Shown: positions 8,722 to 17,951 of the stretch, one piece after another
Numbering within the stretch: position 1 is the stretch's first letter
How the letters are laid out: each line of letters opens with the position of its first letter
Assembly (NCBI GenBank): GCA_913775725.1
Contig: CAJYNG010000006.1
Span: 1 to 64,000 of the forward strand
DNA length: 64,000 bases
Reading direction: 5' to 3'
Source of the DNA: an uncultured Stenotrophomonas sp.
Lineage (GTDB): Bacteria > Pseudomonadota > Gammaproteobacteria > Xanthomonadales > Xanthomonadaceae
Position numbers and translations under genes: made by a program
The notes under the pieces: generated by a model
Database searches by the model: none
Told to the model about the DNA's origin: nothing
What the model saw: only the letters and a program-made list of their open reading frames with translations

Positions 8722-9633
8722 ATGGAAACCGTCCGCATCGCCACCCGCAAGAGCCCGCTCGCCCTCTGGCAGAGCGAACACGTCGCCGACCGCCTGCGCC
8801 AGGCCCATCCCGGCCTGCATGTGGAACTGGTGCCGATGAGCACCCGCGGCGACGAGGTGCTCGACCGTTCGCTGGCCGCCATCGGTGGCAAGGGCCTGTT
8901 CCTGAAGGAGCTGGAGCTGGCCATGCTGCGTGGCGAGGCCGACTGCGCCGTGCATTCGCTGAAGGATGTGCCGATGGAACTGGACGCTCCGTTTGCGTTG
9001 CCGGCAATGCTGACCCGCCACGATCCCGCCGATGGCTTCGTTTCCAATCTGTACGCCTCGCTGGACGCGCTGCCGATCGGCGCGCGGGTGGGCACCTCGT
9101 CACTGCGTCGTCAGGCCCAGCTGCGCGCGCTGCGCCCGGACCTGGAGCTGCTGGACCTGCGTGGCAACGTCAACACCCGCCTGGCCAAGCTCGACAACGG
9201 TGGCTACGACGCCATCGTCCTGGCCGTAGCCGGTCTGGAGCGTCTGGGCCTGGGCGGGCGCATCGTCACGCGCCTGCAGCCGCCGCAGTGGCTGCCGGCC
9301 CCGGCGCAGGGCGCGGTGGCGGTGGAGTGTGATGGTGGCAATGCGCGCCTGATGGCGTTGTTCGCCCAGCTTGATGACACGGCCACGCGTGCCTGCGTTG
9401 AGGCCGAGCGAGCGATGAACCGTGCGTTGCATGGCAGCTGCCACGTGCCGGTGGCAGCCATCGCGCAGTGGCAGGGCGACGACCTGCACCTGCAAGGGCT
9501 GGTTGGCAGCGCCAGCGATGGCCGTGCGGTGCGTGCCGAGGCGGTGGGCCCGGCCAGTGACCCGGAAGTGCTGGGCCAGCGCGTGGCGAACATGCTGCTG
9601 GGTGCCGGTGCCGGCGAACTGCTGAACGTCTGA
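8722..9633 (+). CDS. hemC: Porphobilinogen deaminase (hydroxymethylbilane synthase)
   Basis: HemC joins four porphobilinogen units into hydroxymethylbilane in cytosolic tetrapyrrole (haem) synthesis. The 303 residues are the normal length. The N-terminal [13 protein letters not shown], the active-site text [10 protein letters not shown]-like [11 protein letters not shown], the HSLKDVPM motif, [11 protein letters not shown] and [10 protein letters not shown] are all present. Cys240 in [10 protein letters not shown] is the dipyrromethane-cofactor attachment site. The ATG at 8722 gives the standard start; there is no ribosome site and a -10-like gataat lies just upstream. hemC after algZ-algR is the same order as in Pseudomonas, but here a 545-bp repeat region separates them. 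Confidence 0.97.
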   Translation: METVRIATRKSPLALWQSEHVADRLRQAHPGLHVELVPMSTRGDEVLDRSLAAIGGKGLFLKELELAMLRGEADCAVHSLKDVPMELDAPFALPAMLTRHDPADGFVSNLYASLDALPIGARVGTSSLRRQAQLRALRPDLELLDLRGNVNTRLAKLDNGGYDAIVLAVAGLERLGLGGRIVTRLQPPQWLPAPAQGAVAVECDGGNARLMALFAQLDDTATRACVEAERAMNRALHGSCHVPVAAIAQWQGDDLHLQGLVGSASDGRAVRAEAVGPASDPEVLGQRVANMLLGAGAGELLNV

Positions 9634-9644
9634 ACGATGCATCT

Positions 9645-9735
9645 GTAGAGTCGAGCCATGCTCGACTGCTCCTTTCGCAGAGGCGGGCCTGCTCGACGGG
9701 CCGGGCAACAGCAGTCGAGCATGGCTCGACTCTAC
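9645..9735. repeat. Inverted pair of GTAG REPs after hemC
   Basis: Two SMAG-like hairpins, at 9645-9670 (+) and 9710-9735 (-), are perfect 26-bp reverse complements of each other and are separated by 39 nt. GTAG lies at each outer end, the usual dimer arrangement of these repeats. Confidence 0.85.
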
Positions 9736-9742
9736 AAAAGGA

Positions 9743-9769
9743 AGAACGGGCGCCCTCGGCGCCCGTTCT
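9743..9769. terminator. Bidirectional terminator between hemC and the DUF481 gene
   Basis: A perfect 12-bp stem (agaacgggcgcc / ggcgcccgttct) with loop ctc lies 3 nt past the DUF481 stop. On the minus strand it is followed by tccttttg, so it fits the end of that gene and can also stop hemC transcription. Confidence 0.8.
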
Positions 9770-9771
9770 GC

Positions 9772-10548
9772 TTATTTGAACTTGTAGACCACGTTCATCG
9801 TGGTCAGCGTATCGGTCTTGCGCTTGTCCTCGGCCACGTCACTGTTGTAACGCGCCTGCCAGCCGGCCTTCAGCGCCAGATGTTCGTTCATGCTCACCGA
9901 AACACCGAAGTCGTTCTGGCCAAAGGTGTTGTAGGAACCCGATTCGACCAGCAGGGTGTTGACCAGGTCGGTGTTGTCGGTCAGCGAGTACTTCATGTCG
10001 AACAGGCCGCGGCCGATCATGCCGGTGCGGGTGCGGTCGTCCTCGGTGCTGTGGGTGCGGCGCACACCGGGGCCGATCTGCGCGTCGAACGAGAAGCGCT
10101 CGGTGTTCCACAGGCGGGTGCCGTAACCCAGACCGAACGAGCTCTGGCGGTCGTAGGTGGCGAAGTCGTCGCGTTCGGTACGCACCGTCGCGGTCAACTG
10201 GCGGTGCTCGCCCAGCTGCAGCGCGCTGCCAGCGCTGCCGGTGTAGCGGTTGGCGGTGGTGTTGTTGCGTCGGGTGGTGGTGCCGTCGTCGTTGGTCTCG
10301 GTCACCTTGGAGCTGGAGCGCAGGCCGAACAGATCCATGCTGTGCACCCAGTCGCCATCGGTGTAGCGCAGGCGCAGGCGGCCGTTGAAGCTCTCGGTGC
10401 TGCTGTTGCCACGTGCCGAGGCGAAACCGAGCTCGCCACCACTGCCGCTCCACGGCGAGGACATCGCCGCCAGTTCGGAGGCATCCTGCGCATACGCGAG
10501 CGGTGCGCACAGCAGCAGGGGGATCAGCAGGGACACGCGCAGGGACAT
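9772..10548 (-). CDS. DUF481 family outer-membrane protein (YdiY-like)
   Basis: This is a 258-residue exported protein. The signal peptide MSLRVSLLIPLLLCAPLAYA is cleaved before QDASELA. The mature part alternates polar and hydrophobic residues as in beta-strands, with ELGFASARGNSSTESFNGRL at the start and NVVYKFK at the end, the layout of DUF481 (E. coli YdiY) salt-induced barrels. The exact function is unknown; it is predicted to be an outer-membrane barrel. The gene is followed by a strong hairpin terminator and stands alone on its strand. Confidence 0.85.
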   Translation of the reverse strand: MSLRVSLLIPLLLCAPLAYAQDASELAAMSSPWSGSGGELGFASARGNSSTESFNGRLRLRYTDGDWVHSMDLFGLRSSSKVTETNDDGTTTRRNNTTANRYTGSAGSALQLGEHRQLTATVRTERDDFATYDRQSSFGLGYGTRLWNTERFSFDAQIGPGVRRTHSTEDDRTRTGMIGRGLFDMKYSLTDNTDLVNTLLVESGSYNTFGQNDFGVSVSMNEHLALKAGWQARYNSDVAEDKRKTDTLTTMNVVYKFK

Positions 10549-10654
10549 CGGGGCTTCTCCGAAGCGATTGACAGCCGGTGATGATACTGGAAGCGTGATG
10601 GCGGTCCGAATCGATCCAATGCGCGCTTCAGCGAACGTTGCCGCGATCGCCTAT

Positions 10655-11257
10655 TCAGGGCAGATCGACGCGCAATGCCGGGTCGTTGAAGCGCGAATAG
10701 CGCAGGCGCAGCTGGAAGCTGCGGCCATTGCTGCTGCCGCTGCGCACGATCTGCCGTGGCAGGCCCTGGGCGTCCACCCAGTATTCCAGGCGTTCGCCGG
10801 GCTGGGCGGCGCGCAACCGGTAGTGACGGGTTTCGACGCCATCCAGCGACTGGCTGCCCAGGTCTTCGGCCTGCAGGTCGGCGGGCAGGGCATCGGCCGG
10901 CAGCGGATTGCGCCACTGCTCGAGCAGGCCCGGCGGGGTCGGCACCTGGCGGACCGCACCCTCGGCCTGCAGGAACATGGTGTCGCCGATGATGGTCTGC
11001 GGCCCGGTCGGGGTCTGCACCCGGAAACGGTCGGGGGCGACGAAGTCCATGGCGCTGCGCACCGGCTGCGGCGCACCCAGCACCTCCAGTTCGGCGTGGA
11101 AGCTGCGCAGGGCCGAGAAGCGCTGGCTGGCGCCCAGCACGGCCTGCGCTGGATCCGCAGCCGGCACGGGCGCTCCGGTGCTGGCCGGCGCGGGCGCGCG
11201 ATCACAGGCGACCAGCAGCAGGCAGGCCAGCAGGGACAGGGCAGGCAACCGGCGCAT
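10655..11257 (-). CDS. LolA-like lipoprotein
   Basis: This is a 200-residue predicted lipoprotein. The start MRRLPALSLLACLLLVACDR gives a lipobox LVAC with the acylated cysteine at residue 18; Asp at +2 (CD) is the inner-membrane retention signal in enterobacteria. The mature domain begins with an Ala/Pro linker and then an unclosed-barrel-like fold with repeated strands (FHAELEVLG, MDFVAPDRFRVQTPTG, GDTMFLQAEG, RHYRLRA, SFQLRLRYSRFN). This resembles the LolA/LppX/DUF2092 superfamily of lipid-binding proteins. The role is unknown. It is divergent from the WYL regulator with about 80 nt between them. Confidence 0.7.
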   Translation of the reverse strand: MRRLPALSLLACLLLVACDRAPAPASTGAPVPAADPAQAVLGASQRFSALRSFHAELEVLGAPQPVRSAMDFVAPDRFRVQTPTGPQTIIGDTMFLQAEGAVRQVPTPPGLLEQWRNPLPADALPADLQAEDLGSQSLDGVETRHYRLRAAQPGERLEYWVDAQGLPRQIVRSGSSNGRSFQLRLRYSRFNDPALRVDLP

Positions 11258-11325
11258 CGGGTGTTCCAGAGGGGTGGGGGCGACCACGATAGCCCAAACG
11301 TCCCACACAAGACCCGCGACTCGGA

Positions 11326-11331
11326 CATAAT
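11326..11331 (+). promoter_or_regulatory. -10 element of the WYL regulator gene
   Basis: The hexamer cataat ends 7 nt before the ATG at 11339, so the transcript may start at the start codon. The spacer gggggt could alternatively be read as a poor ribosome site. Confidence 0.45.
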
Positions 11332-11338
11332 CGGGGGT

Positions 11339-12310
11339 ATGGACCGATACGAACGCATCACCGCCCTGCATCGTCTGCTCAAGTCCGCACGCTATCCGGT
11401 GACGGTGGCGACCCTGCAGGACAAGCTCGGTTGTTCCCGTGCCACTGTCTACCGCGACCTGGCCTTCCTGCGCGATGCGCTGATGGCACCGATCGAAGGC
11501 GACGGCGAGGCGGGCTTCCGCTACCAGGCTGATGAGAGCGACCGCTTCGAGCTGCCCGGCCTGTGGCTGAGTTCGGAGGAGCTGCATGCCCTGCTGGCCT
11601 CGCAGCACCTGCTGGCGCGGACCGGCGGCGGCGTGCTGTCGTCGGTGCTGGCACCGCTGCAGCAGCGCATCGAGAGCCTGCTGGCGGCCCAGGCTGGCGT
11701 CTCCAGCTGGCCGGTGGACCGCGTGCGGGTGATTCCGCACCGCGGTCGCAAGTTCGATGAAGGCAGCTTCCGCAGCGTGGCTTCAGCCGTGCTGGAGCGC
11801 CGCCAGCTGGCGTTCGAGTACCGCGCCCGTTCCACCGACGAGCCGACCAAGCGCACCGTTTCGCCACAGCGCCTGACCCACTACCGCGACAACTGGTACC
11901 TGGATGCCTGGGACCATGACCGCGAGGCGCTGCGCAGTTTTGCCGTGGATCGCATCCACAAGGCGCGGGTGATCGACAGCACTGCCCGCGATGTGGCCGA
12001 CAGCGAGCTGGACGAGCAGCTGGGGGCCAGCTACGGCATCTTCTCCGGCGCGCCGAAGGGCTGGGCGACCATCCTGTTCAGCGCCAAGGCCGCGCGCTGG
12101 GTGGCCGACGAGCACTGGCATTCCAAGCAGCAGGGCCGCTTCCTGGCCGATGGCCGCTATGAACTGAAGGTACCGTACAGCGTCTCGCGCGAGCTGCTGA
12201 TGGACGTGCTGCACTACGGCTCGGATGCCGAGATCGTCGAACCGGTGATGCTGCGCGAGCAGGCCAAGGCGCTGCTTGAGCTTGCCCTGAGCAACTACGA
12301 CAACTCCTGA
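11339..12310 (+). CDS. YafY-type HTH/WYL transcriptional regulator
   Basis: This is a 323-residue DNA-binding regulator. The N-terminal HTH_11 domain (residues 1-60, MDRYERITALHRLLKSARYP then LQDKLGCSRATVYRDLAFLRD) is followed by the WYL core (about 130-215, with the diagnostic RTVSPQRLTHYRDNWYLDAW and FAVDRIHKARV). A WCX extension ends in MLREQAKALLELALSNY. WYL domains sense ligands or nucleic acids and often control DNA damage or metabolic genes. It is divergent from the LolA-like lipoprotein gene and 26 nt upstream of metQ, either of which could be a target. The target and ligand are unknown. Confidence 0.9.
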   Translation: MDRYERITALHRLLKSARYPVTVATLQDKLGCSRATVYRDLAFLRDALMAPIEGDGEAGFRYQADESDRFELPGLWLSSEELHALLASQHLLARTGGGVLSSVLAPLQQRIESLLAAQAGVSSWPVDRVRVIPHRGRKFDEGSFRSVASAVLERRQLAFEYRARSTDEPTKRTVSPQRLTHYRDNWYLDAWDHDREALRSFAVDRIHKARVIDSTARDVADSELDEQLGASYGIFSGAPKGWATILFSAKAARWVADEHWHSKQQGRFLADGRYELKVPYSVSRELLMDVLHYGSDAEIVEPVMLREQAKALLELALSNYDNS

Positions 12311-12336
12311 CACTCCCCCCGAGAACCCTCCCGCCC

Positions 12337-13131
12337 ATGAAGAAGACCCTGTTGCTGCCCCTGCTCGCCGCTGCGCTGGCCCTGACCGCCTGCGGCAAGT
12401 CCGGCGAGCCCTCGCAGAAGCTGGTGGTGGCCGCCACGGCCGTGCCGCATGCCGAGATCCTTGAAGTGGTCAAGCCGATCCTCAAGCAGGAAGGCGTGGA
12501 CCTGGACGTGCGCGTGTTCAACGACTACGTGCAGCCCAACGACCAGCTGGTGCAGAAGCAGGTGGACGCCAACTACTTTCAGACCGAGCCGTACCTGGAT
12601 GCCTACAACCGCGACCGCAAGACCGATCTGGTGAAGGTGATCGGCGTGCACATCGAGCCGTTCGGTGCGTACTCGCGCAAGATCAAGTCGCTGGCCGAGC
12701 TGCGTGAAGGCGCCGACGTGGTGATCCCGAACGACCCCAGCAACAACAGCCGTGCGCTGATCCTGCTGCACAAGGCCGGCGTGATCGAGCTGAAGGATCC
12801 GACCAACGCGCTGTCGACCCAGCGTGACATCGCCGCCAACCCGAAGAACCTGAAGTTCCGCGAGCTGGACTCGGCGATGCTGCCGCGCGTGCTGGACCAG
12901 GTCGACCTGGCCCTGATCAACACCAACTACGCGCTGGACGCTGGCCTCAACCCGACCAAGGATGCACTGGCGATCGAGAGCAAGGATTCGCCGTATGTGA
13001 ACTTCCTGGTCGCGCGTCCGGACAACAAGGACGACGCCCGCGTGCAGAAGCTGGCCAAGGCGCTGACCAGCCCGCAGGTGAAGGCCTTCATCGAGACCAA
13101 GTACAAGGGCGCGGTGCTGCCGGCGTTCTGA
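12337..13131 (+). CDS. metQ: D-methionine-binding lipoprotein MetQ
   Basis: This is a 264-residue substrate-binding lipoprotein of the methionine ABC importer. The signal sequence ends in the lipobox LTAC (Cys19). The NlpA/MetQ signature PHAEILEVVKPILKQEGVDL and the following YVQPNDQLVQKQVDANYFQT region are clear, and the domain ends normally at GAVLPAF. It lies 26 nt downstream of the WYL regulator and apart from its transporter partners: metN and metI are about 43 kb away at 55888-57581. No methionine riboswitch is visible upstream. A REP pair follows the stop. Confidence 0.93.
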   Translation: MKKTLLLPLLAAALALTACGKSGEPSQKLVVAATAVPHAEILEVVKPILKQEGVDLDVRVFNDYVQPNDQLVQKQVDANYFQTEPYLDAYNRDRKTDLVKVIGVHIEPFGAYSRKIKSLAELREGADVVIPNDPSNNSRALILLHKAGVIELKDPTNALSTQRDIAANPKNLKFRELDSAMLPRVLDQVDLALINTNYALDAGLNPTKDALAIESKDSPYVNFLVARPDNKDDARVQKLAKALTSPQVKAFIETKYKGAVLPAF

Positions 13132-13156
13132 CCCTCGGACGCCGCCGCTTTTTCAT

Positions 13157-13231
13157 GTAGAGCCGAGCCCATGCTCGGCTCTGCTCTTTACGGCGTGCCG
13201 CCAACAGCAGCCGAGCATGGCTCGGCTCTAC
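13157..13231. repeat. Inverted pair of GTAG REPs between metQ and glpK
   Basis: Copies at 13157-13182 (+) and 13206-13231 (-) use the stem word gagccgagc / gctcggctc, a variant of the gagtcgag word found at other loci. The pair lies between two convergent genes, 25 nt after metQ and 5 nt from the glpK stop. Confidence 0.85.
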
Positions 13232-13235
13232 AGTT

Positions 13236-14756
<1,521 letters not shown>

Positions 14757-14780
14757 TCAGGGTAACTTACCTCTCTCTCT

Positions 14781-14841
14781 GTAGAGCCGAGCCAGGCTTG
14801 GCTGCATTTGCACAACGCAGCCGAGCATGGCTCGGCTCTAC
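14781..14841. repeat. Inverted pair of GTAG REPs between glpD and glpK
   Basis: Copies at 14781-14805 (+) and 14817-14841 (-) are separated by 11 nt. The minus-strand copy overlaps the end of glpD: the TAG of its GTAG head (14838-14840) is the glpD stop codon. Confidence 0.85.
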
Positions 14842-16322
14842 AGGGTGGGATTCTCCATCCACGCCTGCAGCCGGGCCACCTGCGCAGCATCCAGCCGCAA
14901 CCCCAGCTTGCTCCGCCGCCACAGCACGTCGTCGGCATCCAAGGCCCATTCGTGGTCGCGCAGGAAAGCCACTTCCCGCGCATGCAGGCCGCCGCCAAAG
15001 TTCTCACCAAGATCGTTCACACCCTGCAGGCCATGCAGCAGTTCCGCGCTGCGGCTGCCGTAGGCGCCCGCCCAGCGTCGCGCCATATCCGCAGGCAACC
15101 ACGGTGCCAGCGCCTGCAGGCGGGAGCGTGCCTGTGCAGCGTCACCCCAGTCGCTGCCCGGCAGCGGGTCTCCGCGTGCCGTCCAGGCCGGGCCCATCTG
15201 CGGCAGGCCCGGCCGCAGCAGCTCCAGCGCTTCCTCGGCCAGCACCCGGTAGGTGGTCAGCTTGCCGCCCAGCACATGCAGCGCCGGCGCCGGGTCGGAC
15301 TGCAGCTGAAGGCGGTAGTCGCGGCTCAGCTTTGCCGCGCGCGGGTCCGGGTCGGCCAGCAGTGGACGTACACCGGCGAACTGCCAGACCACATTATCTG
15401 CACTGATCGGTTCCCGCAGGTAGCGATTGGCTGCTTCGCACAGGTAGGCGACCTCGGAGGGCAGCACGCTGCAGCGTGCCGGATCGCCGTGATAATCGGT
15501 GTCGGTGGTGCCGACCAGTAGATAATCGTGGGCGAACGGCAGCAGGAACACCACGCGGCCATCGGGCTGCTGCAGCAGGCAGGCACTGTCATCGGGCCAG
15601 GCACGACGCAGCACGATGTGGCTGCCCTGCACCAGCCGTAGCGCGGGGCCGCCGCTACATGCCTCCATCTGTTCCAGCAGGCCACCGGCCCATGGGCCGG
15701 CCGCATTGGCGACGGCGCGCGCGGTCACATGCTGCTGGCCATCGGCGGATTCCAGTACGGCCTGCCAACGGCCCTGCACAGGTCGCAGTTCGATGCAGCG
15801 GCTGCGTACATGTACCTGCGCGCCACGCTGGGCAGCGTCCAGGGTGTTGAGCAGCACCAGGCGCGCGTCATCAACCTGCGCGTCGGCGTAGCTGAAGGCC
15901 TGCCGCAGATCCGGGGAGAGCCAGGGGCCGAGCGGATCACGCTGCAGATCCAGGGCGCGCGAGGCGGGAAACGCCGGGCTGCGCCGGCCCAGGTGGTCGT
16001 ACAGCCACAGTCCCACGCGCAGCATCCAGCGCGGACGCAGGTGGGGTTCCCACGGCAGTACGAAGCGCAACGGATGGACCAGATGGGGCGCCTGCCGGCG
16101 TACCACCTCGCGTTCGCCCAGCGCCTTGCGCACCAGGCCCAGCTCGCCCTGTTCCAGGTAGCGCAGACCGCCGTGGATCAGTTTGCTGCTGGCACTGGAG
16201 GTATGCGCGGCCAGGTCGTGCTGCTCGCACAACAGCACGCGCAGGCCACGACCGCTGGCGTCACGGGCGATGCCGGCACCGTTGATGCCGCCACCGATCA
16301 CCAGCAGGTCGACGTCGTGCAT
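14838..16322 (-). CDS. glpD: Aerobic glycerol-3-phosphate dehydrogenase
   Basis: GlpD is a membrane-associated FAD enzyme that oxidises glycerol-3-phosphate to dihydroxyacetone phosphate and feeds electrons to quinone. The 494 residues start with the FAD-binding Rossmann motif DLLVIGGGINGAGIARDASG. The family text SSKLIHGGLRYLEQGELGLV and the C-terminal region (HALDADDVLWRRSKLGLRL in the form WALDADDVLWRRSKLG) are intact. The last codons read through to CTG TAG, where TAG comes from the head of a GTAG REP, so the natural C terminus may have been set by repeat insertion. The length is slightly below the E. coli protein (501). It is transcribed ahead of glpK. Confidence 0.95.
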   Translation of the reverse strand: MHDVDLLVIGGGINGAGIARDASGRGLRVLLCEQHDLAAHTSSASSKLIHGGLRYLEQGELGLVRKALGEREVVRRQAPHLVHPLRFVLPWEPHLRPRWMLRVGLWLYDHLGRRSPAFPASRALDLQRDPLGPWLSPDLRQAFSYADAQVDDARLVLLNTLDAAQRGAQVHVRSRCIELRPVQGRWQAVLESADGQQHVTARAVANAAGPWAGGLLEQMEACSGGPALRLVQGSHIVLRRAWPDDSACLLQQPDGRVVFLLPFAHDYLLVGTTDTDYHGDPARCSVLPSEVAYLCEAANRYLREPISADNVVWQFAGVRPLLADPDPRAAKLSRDYRLQLQSDPAPALHVLGGKLTTYRVLAEEALELLRPGLPQMGPAWTARGDPLPGSDWGDAAQARSRLQALAPWLPADMARRWAGAYGSRSAELLHGLQGVNDLGENFGGGLHAREVAFLRDHEWALDADDVLWRRSKLGLRLDAAQVARLQAWMENPTL

Positions 16323-16346
16323 CGGGCCTCCGCATCCTGTGTGTGT

Positions 16347-16372
16347 GTAGAGTCGAGCAAGCTCGACTCTAC
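16347..16372. repeat. Single symmetrical GTAG REP upstream of glpD
   Basis: A 12-bp perfect stem (gtagagtcgagc / gctcgactctac) with loop aa carries GTAG at both ends. It lies 25 nt before the glpD start, in its leader or promoter. Confidence 0.8.
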
Positions 16373-16394
16373 AGAACGCGGGTGACGGAAACGA

Positions 16395-16418
16395 CGACGG
16401 GCCCCGAAGGGCCCGTCG
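16395..16418. terminator. Hairpin terminator after ompW
   Basis: A 10-bp stem (cgacgggccc / gggcccgtcg) with loop cgaa lies 32 nt past the ompW stop on the minus strand. The T tract is weak on both strands. Confidence 0.65.
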
Positions 16419-16449
16419 CGTTACATCAGTGAAGCAGGTGCAGCCTGGA

Positions 16450-17082
16450 TCAGAAGCGGGCGCCGATGCCGAAGCCGACGGTCCACGGATCCATCTTGGC
16501 TTCGCCGATCTTCTCGCCGCCGACCTTCACGTCCGGGCGGGCGCGCATGTAGCGGGCGTCAGCACGGGCGAACCAGGTGGAGTTGATGTTCATGTCCACG
16601 CCCACGGTGCCGATCACGCCCTTGGCGTCCTTCAGGCGGATGTCGGAGCTGCTGCCGTCGGCCAGCTTTTCGCTGCTGAAGCTCGACTGGTAGTAGCCCA
16701 CGCCCACGAACGGACGGAACACGTTGTCGGCCTGGCCGAAGTGGTACTGGCCGCTCAGGGCAACCGGCTGCTGCTCGACCGAGCCAACGCGGGCGTTGTT
16801 CGGGCCCTTGAACTTGTTGTCGAACTTGTCGGCGGCGCCCCACAGCTCAACGGCCCAGTTGTCGTTGACGTAGTAGCTGAAGCTGACGGTCGGCGCGGGG
16901 CCGCCATCGGTCTTCTTGATGCCGTCGATCGGATCATTCTTCGGCTGCAGCAGCGAGATGCCGCCAACAACGGCAAAATGCTTGCCCGAAGCGGTGTCGG
17001 TGCTGCTGTCCTGGGCGAAAGCAGCCGGCGCGAACGCGGCGGAGGTCAGCAGGGCGAGACTCAGGATACGGATGGAGCGCAT
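16450..17082 (-). CDS. ompW: OmpW family outer-membrane protein
   Basis: This is a 210-residue eight-stranded outer-membrane barrel of the OmpW family, thought to pass small hydrophobic molecules. The signal peptide MRSIRILSLALLTSAAFAPA ends at AFAQD. The mature part carries the typical OmpW text FAVVGGISLLQPKNDP, PTVSFSYYVNDNWAVELWGA, RPFVGVGYYQSSFSSE and ends WTVGFGIGARF. The start at 17082 is chosen because it has a strong ribosome site (aggag, 7 nt spacing); an upstream in-frame extension has no signal sequence. An AT-rich segment at about 17168-17200 probably holds the promoter. Confidence 0.92.
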   Translation of the reverse strand: MRSIRILSLALLTSAAFAPAAFAQDSSTDTASGKHFAVVGGISLLQPKNDPIDGIKKTDGGPAPTVSFSYYVNDNWAVELWGAADKFDNKFKGPNNARVGSVEQQPVALSGQYHFGQADNVFRPFVGVGYYQSSFSSEKLADGSSSDIRLKDAKGVIGTVGVDMNINSTWFARADARYMRARPDVKVGGEKIGEAKMDPWTVGFGIGARF

Positions 17083-17268
17083 GGGGGTATCTCCTAATGT
17101 TTCTTGTTTTGGGCCCCCGGTTGCGGGGCGAGCACACCGTAGTCGCCTCAACATGAATCGAATCCGACGCGCGTTAAAAAATAGTTTTCCTTGTTCAGCG
17201 ATCAGCGCGAAAAGCCTGTATTCATGGGGTTTTCGGTCATCGGTGACATTCATTCAGTTGGAGAAGAT

Positions 17269-17784
17269 GTGAGCGCGGCAACGATGTGCATCGGCCTGCA
17301 AGCGCAGGTGAACGTGGATTGCAGGGTGCTGCTGCTGGGCTCGATGCCGGGCGTGGCATCGCTGCAGGAGCAGCGTTACTACGCGCATCCGCGCAATCGT
17401 TTCTGGCCGCTGCTGGCGGATATCTGCGGATTCGACGTGGGTCTGCCCTATGCGCAGCGACTGCAGGCACTACAGGCGGCAGGTATCGGCCTGTGGGATG
17501 TGATCGGCCAGTGCGAGCGGCGTGGCAGCCTGGATGCCGACATCGTGCGTGGCACGGAAGTGCCCAATGCGCTGCCGGCATTGATCGCTTCGCTTCCTGA
17601 GCTGGAGCTGATCGGCTGCAACGGTGGCGCGTCGCTGCAGGCCTTCCAGCGTTGGGTGCTGCCCTGCCTGGAGACTCCGCCAAGGCTGCTGGCACTGCCG
17701 TCCACCAGCCCGGCCAATGCGGCCTGGTCGCTGCCGCGGCTGCGCCAGGCCTGGCAGCCGGTAGCCGACGCGCTGGCGACATGA
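17269..17784 (+). CDS. DNA-deoxyinosine (hypoxanthine) glycosylase, UDG superfamily
   Basis: This is a 171-residue base-excision repair enzyme. LLLGSMPGVASLQEQRYYAHPRNRFWPLL (split here as LLLGSMPGVASLQEQ and RYYAHPRNRFW) is the signature of the family 6 uracil-DNA glycosylase superfamily members that remove hypoxanthine from DNA. The second conserved motif near the C terminus is ALPSTSPANAAWS. The chosen start is a GTG at 17269 with ggag 5 nt upstream; an ATG further up would add 26 residues that do not match the family. It faces away from ompW. It is a single gene before pdhB. Confidence 0.85.
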   Translation: MSAATMCIGLQAQVNVDCRVLLLGSMPGVASLQEQRYYAHPRNRFWPLLADICGFDVGLPYAQRLQALQAAGIGLWDVIGQCERRGSLDADIVRGTEVPNALPALIASLPELELIGCNGGASLQAFQRWVLPCLETPPRLLALPSTSPANAAWSLPRLRQAWQPVADALAT

Positions 17785-17951
17785 AGCGGACATCGTCCGG
17801 ACAATACGCTACCGACTGGTTGCGGCCGCAACCCATGAGCAACAGCGTGTCCCGACTGCGTGAGTACTGAAAACACCTGTAACGGTTGGCGCTGGCCCCC
17901 GCTGGCCGCACAATAGACGTTTCCCTACACCAGATTGCCGGAGTTATCCCC